This document shows positions 58,940 through 64,000 of a DNA stretch of 64,000 nt, piece after piece (within the stretch, counting starts at the first letter, position 1; each line of letters starts with the position of its first letter). Position numbers and translations under genes: made by a program. The DNA is from Rhodanobacter sp. (GTDB taxonomy: Bacteria > Pseudomonadota > Gammaproteobacteria > Xanthomonadales > Rhodanobacteraceae): contig JANJTA010000036.1 in NCBI GenBank assembly GCA_024711345.1, positions 62,001 to 126,000 of the forward strand, in the 5' to 3' direction. The notes under the pieces were generated by a model. It was not told the origin of the DNA. It did not search any database and saw nothing but the letters and a program-made list of their open reading frames with translations.

Positions 58940-59389
58940 ATGCAGCGCTACAGCAAGAACCCCGAAGCATTGTCGCAACTCAGCCCCGAGCAGTACCGAG
59001 TGACCCAGCAAAGCGGCACGGAACGCCCCGGCACCGGCGAATACCTGCACAACCGGGAGCCGGGCATCTACGTCGACGTCGTGTCGGGCGAGCCGCTGTT
59101 CGCCTCGACCGACAAGTTCGAATCGCATTGCGGCTGGCCTAGCTTCACCCGGCCGATCGAGCCGGCCCACATCCACGAACTGCGCGACACCTCGCACGGC
59201 ATGATCCGTACCGAAGTGCGCTCGGTGCATGGCGACAGCCACCTCGGCCACGTCTTCCCCGACGGACCGGCCGATCGCGGCGGCCTGCGCTACTGCATCA
59301 ACTCGGCCTCGCTGCGCTTCGTCCATCGCGACGACATGAAGGCCGAAGGCTACGGCGATTACCTGGACCAGGTGGAGGACGCGCGATGA
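58940..59389 (+). CDS. msrB: Peptide-methionine (R)-S-oxide reductase MsrB
   Basis: A 149-residue MsrB. The family motif is [11 protein letters not shown] (~63) and the catalytic Cys lies in [13 protein letters not shown] (~116), with [10 protein letters not shown] before it. The two CxxC pairs that bind zinc in many MsrBs are missing ([13 protein letters not shown] replaces the first), so this is the zinc-free type. GGAGG precedes ATG 58940. Its stop overlaps the msrA start (ATGA). Confidence 0.95.
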   Translation: MQRYSKNPEALSQLSPEQYRVTQQSGTERPGTGEYLHNREPGIYVDVVSGEPLFASTDKFESHCGWPSFTRPIEPAHIHELRDTSHGMIRTEVRSVHGDSHLGHVFPDGPADRGGLRYCINSASLRFVHRDDMKAEGYGDYLDQVEDAR

Positions 59390-59895
59390 CGACCGAACGC
59401 GCGGTCCTGGCCGGCGGTTGCTTCTGGGGCATGCAGGACCTGATCCGTCGCCTGGACGGCGTGGTTTCGACGCGGGTCGGCTACAGCGGCGGCGACGTGC
59501 CGAACGCGACCTATCGCCACCATGGCAGCCACGCCGAAGCGATCGAGATCGAGTTCGATCCCGCGCGGATCAGCTATCGCACGCTGCTGGAATTCTTCTT
59601 CCAGATCCACGATCCGTCCACACTGAACCGGCAGGGCAACGACCGCGGCAGTTCCTACCGCTCGGCGATCTTCTACACGTCCGAGGAGCAGAAGCGGATC
59701 GCCGAGGACACCATCGCCGACGTGGGCGCCTCGGGCCTGTGGCCCGGCAAGGTGGTGACGGAGGTGGCGCCGGCCGGCGATTTCTGGGAGGCCGAGCCGG
59801 AGCACCAGGACTACCTGGAACGCTACCCCGACGGCTACACCTGCCATTTCATCCGGCCGGACTGGAAGCTGCCGCGGCGCCAGCAGGCCGGCTGA
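59386..59895 (+). CDS. msrA: Peptide-methionine (S)-S-oxide reductase MsrA
   Basis: A 169-residue MsrA with the catalytic motif [11 protein letters not shown] (Cys ~12), then [15 protein letters not shown] and a [24 protein letters not shown] segment typical of the family. It reduces S-methionine sulfoxide while MsrB handles the R form; their 4-bp overlap couples production. No signal peptide, so both act in the cytosol. Confidence 0.95.
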   Translation: MTTERAVLAGGCFWGMQDLIRRLDGVVSTRVGYSGGDVPNATYRHHGSHAEAIEIEFDPARISYRTLLEFFFQIHDPSTLNRQGNDRGSSYRSAIFYTSEEQKRIAEDTIADVGASGLWPGKVVTEVAPAGDFWEAEPEHQDYLERYPDGYTCHFIRPDWKLPRRQQAG

Positions 59896-59904
59896 CGGCG
59901 GGCC

Positions 59905-60897
59905 TCAACGCCCGAAGATGATTTCCTTGCCCTCGTGGTCGCGGTCCCAGCCGCGCAGCTGGTCGCGGATGTGCGCGATGCGCTGACGGCCGAGCGCGTT
60001 GCGTTCCTCGTCCAGCACCTGGCCGTCCAGCAGCTCGGCCAGACGCTGCGCGGTAGGCAGCATGGCGTCCCACGCGTCCAGCGCGGGCAGCGGCGCCGGC
60101 AGGGTCATGAAGAAGCTCACCCCGGGCGTGCGCAAGGCATCCAGCCGCGCCAGGTCGAAATTGCCAGGCTTGAGCATGTTGGCCACGCTGAAGATCGGTC
60201 CCAGCTCGCGCTTGCCGTCGACCAGGCGGTGGTAGATGCCCATGTCGCCGAATTCCAGGCCGGCCTTCTCGGCGGCCACCACCAGATCGGGGCCGTGGAA
60301 GCGCCCGTTGTCGCGGGCCACCACGAACAAGGTGACGATGCGCTCCACCGGCAGTTGCGGCGGGCGCCGGCCAAGCTCGGAACGCGGCGGCACCGCAGCG
60401 CCCGGCGCCGCTTCGGCTGACGCGGCGACGGGTGCCGGTGCCGGCGAAGGGGGCTCCTCCGCCACGGACGGGGCGTTCGGTACCGCCGGCTCGCCGGAGC
60501 TGGGCGCACGCAGGGCGTCGATGATCGAGGCAACATGGTCGGCCAGCTTGGGCTGCTGCCTTGGCCTGGCCTTGGGCGCGGCGGGCATGGGTGTCTTGGT
60601 GCGCTCGCCGGACAGCGTGGCGCCGAGCCGCTCGAGTTCCTCGCGCAGGCCGACGTCGAGCTCACCCTGCTGCGGCTGCGCATCGCCGATGAAGGGTTCG
60701 CCCGCGACCGGTTCGCTGCCCGGCTCGCCCAGGGTGGGTTCGCGACGCTCGCCGGCGTGCGGTTCCGGCATCACCCTGCGCCTGCCCTGCTCCTTCTTCG
60801 GCTGGCCGAACAGCCAGATCAGCGCCAGCACGATCACCCCGACGATCAGCATCGGAATGCCGACGGCAGGGTTCCAGGCAAAGGCGATCGTCATCAT
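59905..60897 (-). CDS. zipA: Cell division protein ZipA
   Basis: A 330-residue ZipA: N-terminal membrane helix (VGIPMLIVGVIVLALIWLFG), long Pro/Glu-rich linker (residues ~45-180) and the C-terminal FtsZ-binding domain (VERIVTLFVVARDNGRFHGPDLV, YHRLVDGKRELGPIFSVANM). It tethers FtsZ to the membrane in gammaproteobacteria. GGAG precedes ATG 60897. It follows smc on the same strand, 8 bp apart, as in other xanthomonads. Confidence 0.93.
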   Translation of the reverse strand: MMTIAFAWNPAVGIPMLIVGVIVLALIWLFGQPKKEQGRRRVMPEPHAGERREPTLGEPGSEPVAGEPFIGDAQPQQGELDVGLREELERLGATLSGERTKTPMPAAPKARPRQQPKLADHVASIIDALRAPSSGEPAVPNAPSVAEEPPSPAPAPVAASAEAAPGAAVPPRSELGRRPPQLPVERIVTLFVVARDNGRFHGPDLVVAAEKAGLEFGDMGIYHRLVDGKRELGPIFSVANMLKPGNFDLARLDALRTPGVSFFMTLPAPLPALDAWDAMLPTAQRLAELLDGQVLDEERNALGRQRIAHIRDQLRGWDRDHEGKEIIFGR

Positions 60898-60905
60898 GGG
60901 CTCCT

Positions 60906-63900
60906 TCAGGCAGCTCCCGCCAGTTTAGCCGCTTCGGCCAGGTCCACCTGCACCAGCCGCGACACGCCGGGCTCGCGCATGGTCACGCCGCACAGCTGGG
61001 TGGCCGCTTCCATCGTCGCCTTGTTGTGGCTGATGAAGATGAACTGCACCTTCTCGCTCATCTCGCGCACCATGTTGGAGAAGCGCCCCACGTTGGCCTC
61101 GTCCAGCGGCGCGTCCACCTCGTCGAGCAGGCAGAACGGCGCGGGGTTGAGGCTGAAGATGGCGAACACCAGCGACACCGCGGTGAGCGCCTTCTCGCCG
61201 CCGGACAGCAGGGTGATGTTGGACACGCGCTTGCCCGGCGGCCGCGCCATGATCGACACGCCGGTGTTGAGCAGGTCGTCGCCGGTCAGCTCCAGGTAGG
61301 CATGGCCGCCGCCGAACAGGCGCGGGAACAGTTCCTGCACGCCGGCGTTGACCTTGTCGAAGGTTTCCTTGAAGCGCTGGCGGGTCTCGCGGTCGATCTT
61401 CTTGATGGCGTTTTCCAGCGTCTCCATCGCGCTGGTGAGATCGGCCAGCTGGTTGTCCAGGTAGGTCTTGCGCTCGCTCTGCTCGGCGTGCTCCTGGATC
61501 GCGGCCAGGTTCACCGGCTCCAGCCGCGCGATCTTCTGGCCGAGGTCAGTGAGCTGCGCGCGCCACTGCTCCGCGTCGATGTCGGCGGCCAGTTCGGCCA
61601 GCAGCGTTTCCAGTTCGAGGCCGGAGGCGCTGATCGCCGCGGCCAGCTGTTCGGCGCGCAGCTGCAGCGCCTGGGCAGCGAGGCGCTTCTCGGACAGGCC
61701 CTCGCGCAGGCTGGCCAGGCCCTGCTCGGCCAGGTGACGCTGCTGTTCGAGCTTGCGGAACTCGAGGTCGCAGTCTTCCAGCGCGAGGCGCGCCTCGACC
61801 AGCTGCTTGTCGACCAGCAGGCGCTGGTCCAGGTAGGTCTGGCGTTCGGCTTCGAGCTCGGCGATCGGGTCGGAGCCGGCGGCGAGCTGTTCGGTGATCT
61901 CGTCGCGGCGCGCCTCGATCTGGCGCAGCTGGGCGTCCATGCGGCCCAGCGCCTGCTCCAGCGAGCTCAGCGAGGACCGCTTCGACTCCAGCGCCAGCGC
62001 CAGCGAGTGCGACTGCTCGGCCGCCTCACGCGCGTTCATGCGCGCCTCTTCGCGCGCCTCGAGCAGCGCCCGCCGCTCGTTTTCCAGCTCGCGGCGCTGG
62101 TCTTCCAGGTCGCCCATCAGGCCGACCGACTCGTCCAGCCGCGCGCGCGCCTCGCGGGTCTGGCTCTGCAATTCATCGAGCTGGGCCGCCAGGCCCTCCA
62201 GTTCGCCGCTGACCTTCTCGGCGCGGGCGCGGGCGGTTTCCAGCTTGCCGCGGTGGCTCTGCAGCTGGCCGGCCAGTTCGGACTGGCGGCGATGCGCGGC
62301 GTACAACTCGCGCTGCGCATCGTCGCGGGCGCGCTCGGCTTCGAATTTGCCGATGCGCAACGCGTCGAGGCGCTCGCCGGATGCTTCCAGCTGCGCTTCC
62401 AGCGCGGCGACCTGTTCGGCCAGCAGGCGCAACTCGCGCTCGCGCGCCAGCACGCCGACCTGGCTGCCCTGCGCACGGCGCACACGGGCCCAGCCCGGCC
62501 CCAGCCATTCGCCACTGCGGGTGATCACTGACTGGTACGGCGCCAGCGCGGACAACGAGGCCACCTGTCGGTGCGCGTCGTCCAGCGACTCGGCGGTGAG
62601 CACGTGGCCGAGGATCGCCAGCGCCGCGGCCGGCCCGCGCACGTGGGCGGCCAGCGTGCCGGCGGTGTGGGCGCCGCCGTCGGCGCCGTCGAGCAACGCC
62701 ACGTCGGCGTTCTCCAGCGCCGCGAATTCGGCGGCCAGCGCGTGTGAGCCGTCCACCAGCACGCTGTCGAGGAAACCGCTCAAGGCGGTTTCGACGGCGG
62801 TTTCCCAGCCGTTCTCGACTTGCAGCGATTCGCCGAGGCGGCGTGACTTGTTCAAGCCGAGGCGGGCCAGCCAGCCGCTGGCGGCGTTTTCCTCCTGGCC
62901 CAGTGCGGCGTGCTGCAGCGCCTCCAGCGAGGCCTGCCGCCCGCGCGCGGCCTGCAGCTGTTGGCGTGCCTCGTTCAGCGCCGACTGTATCTGGCGCTCT
63001 TCCTCCAGCAGCTTCTCGTGACCGGCCTTGTGCTGGTCGAGCAGGCCGCCCAGCGTCTCGACGCGCTCGCGCTGGGCTTCGTGTTCCTCGACCAGTTGCT
63101 GGCCGGCGGCGTCCAGCGCGGCCACGTCGGTGGCCTTCTGCTCCGCTTCCAGCGCCTCGCGCCGGCGCGACAGGTCGATCGCCTGGCGATCGAGATAGTT
63201 GAGCTTGGTGCGCTCCACCTCGGCGGCGCGGTTGGATTCGCCGGCGTTGCGGGTGTGGCTGTCCCAGCGCTGCTGCCAGTCGGCCAGCTTCGCCTCGGTG
63301 CTGCGCTGGGCCTCGGCGGTATCGTCCTGCAGCTGCTGCAGGGCTTCGAGTTTCGGTTCGCCTTCGGCCAGCGCCAGGCGCAGGGTTTCGACCTGCTCGC
63401 GATCGGCGGCAATGTGCGCGGCCAATTCGGCATGCTCGCGCTCGGCATCGGCATGGGCGCGCTGCAGGCGCTCGGCTGTCTCCTTGTTGTAGCGCACCTG
63501 CTGCTCGACCCGGGCGATCTCGGCGCCGACCTTGTATACCTCGGCCTGCACCGCGTTCAGGTGCTCGCTGGCGTCGGTGTGGCGCTCGCGCACGCTTTCC
63601 AGCTGCGCCTCGATCTGGCGCTGGCCGGCCAGCTGCTTCTCGATCTCGATCTCGGCAGCGGAGAGCTCTTCGCCTTCGCCGTCATGCTGGAGCTTCAGGC
63701 CGCGGTATTCCAGCGCGCGCAGCTCGGCTTCCTTGCGCGTCTGCTCTTCCTTCAATGCCTTCCAGCGTTCGGCCGCACGGGCCTGGCGATGCAGGTGTTC
63801 GAGCTGCTTGTCCACCTCGTCGCGCACGTCGCGCACGCGGTCGAGGTTCTCGCGGGTGGCCTTGATGCGGCTCTCGGTTTCCTTGCGCCGTTCCTTGTAC

Positions 63901-64000
63901 TTGGAGATGCCGGCCGCTTCCTCCAGATGCGTGCGCAGTTCCTCCGGGTGCGCCTCGATGATCTGGCTGATCATGCCCTGCTCGATAATCGAGTAGCTGC
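60906..64000 (-). CDS. smc: Chromosome partition protein SMC, 3' part (gene continues past the window)
   Basis: About 1,030 residues of SMC; the N-terminal Walker A part lies beyond the right edge. Visible in order: end of the N-terminal head (EQGMISQIIEAHPEELRTHLEEAAGI), long coiled coils, hinge (LGESLQVENGWETAVETAL, then LSGFLDSVLVDG) and the C-terminal head with signature LSGGEKALTAVSLVFA and Walker B FCLLDEVDAPLDEAN. It condenses and separates chromosomes. Internal Met codons near 63974 are not the true start. Confidence 0.96.
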   Translation of the reverse strand, partial: SYSIIEQGMISQIIEAHPEELRTHLEEAAGISKYKERRKETESRIKATRENLDRVRDVRDEVDKQLEHLHRQARAAERWKALKEEQTRKEAELRALEYRGLKLQHDGEGEELSAAEIEIEKQLAGQRQIEAQLESVRERHTDASEHLNAVQAEVYKVGAEIARVEQQVRYNKETAERLQRAHADAEREHAELAAHIAADREQVETLRLALAEGEPKLEALQQLQDDTAEAQRSTEAKLADWQQRWDSHTRNAGESNRAAEVERTKLNYLDRQAIDLSRRREALEAEQKATDVAALDAAGQQLVEEHEAQRERVETLGGLLDQHKAGHEKLLEEERQIQSALNEARQQLQAARGRQASLEALQHAALGQEENAASGWLARLGLNKSRRLGESLQVENGWETAVETALSGFLDSVLVDGSHALAAEFAALENADVALLDGADGGAHTAGTLAAHVRGPAAALAILGHVLTAESLDDAHRQVASLSALAPYQSVITRSGEWLGPGWARVRRAQGSQVGVLARERELRLLAEQVAALEAQLEASGERLDALRIGKFEAERARDDAQRELYAAHRRQSELAGQLQSHRGKLETARARAEKVSGELEGLAAQLDELQSQTREARARLDESVGLMGDLEDQRRELENERRALLEAREEARMNAREAAEQSHSLALALESKRSSLSSLEQALGRMDAQLRQIEARRDEITEQLAAGSDPIAELEAERQTYLDQRLLVDKQLVEARLALEDCDLEFRKLEQQRHLAEQGLASLREGLSEKRLAAQALQLRAEQLAAAISASGLELETLLAELAADIDAEQWRAQLTDLGQKIARLEPVNLAAIQEHAEQSERKTYLDNQLADLTSAMETLENAIKKIDRETRQRFKETFDKVNAGVQELFPRLFGGGHAYLELTGDDLLNTGVSIMARPPGKRVSNITLLSGGEKALTAVSLVFAIFSLNPAPFCLLDEVDAPLDEANVGRFSNMVREMSEKVQFIFISHNKATMEAATQLCGVTMREPGVSRLVQVDLAEAAKLAGAA

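Overview
The window is GC-rich bacterial chromosome, almost certainly a gammaproteobacterium of the Lysobacterales (Xanthomonadales), most likely Rhodanobacteraceae (Rhodanobacter, Dyella or a relative). This rests on the ndk-rlmN-pilW-rodZ-yfgM-bamB-der-folD-guaB-guaA-tadA order, the protein sequences and the xanthomonad-type dif site. The genus is an inference; no rRNA gene is present. I found no tRNA, rRNA, CRISPR array or IS element.

Layout. 0.1-4.5 kb: lipoproteins, a periplasmic ClpP-fold protein and unrecognised genes. 4.8-9.2 kb: a fatty-acid oxidation pair (thiolase; HAD-ECH bifunctional enzyme) with a TetR regulator and two PsrA-like operators. 9.4-21.0 kb: a conserved housekeeping run covering nucleotide metabolism, rRNA/tRNA modification, type IV pilus, cell shape, outer-membrane assembly, folate and GMP synthesis. 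21-25.3 kb: secreted VOC protein, possibly iron-regulated cupredoxin plus outer-membrane protein, metallothionein, CBS protein, decayed DUF421 gene. 25.7-31.8 kb: multi-PAS hybrid histidine kinase, single-domain response regulator, DUF72 protein, circularly permuted ATP-grasp protein.

31.86-34.24 kb is the most unusual part: a 2,345-bp element inserted exactly in the chromosomal dif site, flanked by one full dif and one copy whose XerD arm is degenerate. It carries a DUF3653/XafT-like Xer recombination activator, an HUH rolling-circle replication protein and two unknown small genes, but no phage coat or assembly genes. It looks like a very compact TLC-phi-type satellite (IMEX). It also marks this window as the replication terminus.

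34.4-53.4 kb is mostly stress and DNA repair: a tyrosine phosphatase-TPR fusion, envelope and stress small proteins, Ku and LigD (NHEJ) around an internally deleted SDR pseudogene, UdgX-type uracil glycosylase, topoisomerase IB, a lexA2-imuA-imuB-dnaE2 SOS mutagenesis operon with a visible LexA-type operator, and divergently a mrfA-mrfB helicase/exonuclease pair. 53.7-58.5 kb: AraC-type regulator and a redox cluster (nitroreductase, AhpD-like protein, FMN azoreductase, DUF3788, quinone oxidoreductase). 58.9-64 kb: msrB-msrA, zipA and the 3' part of smc.
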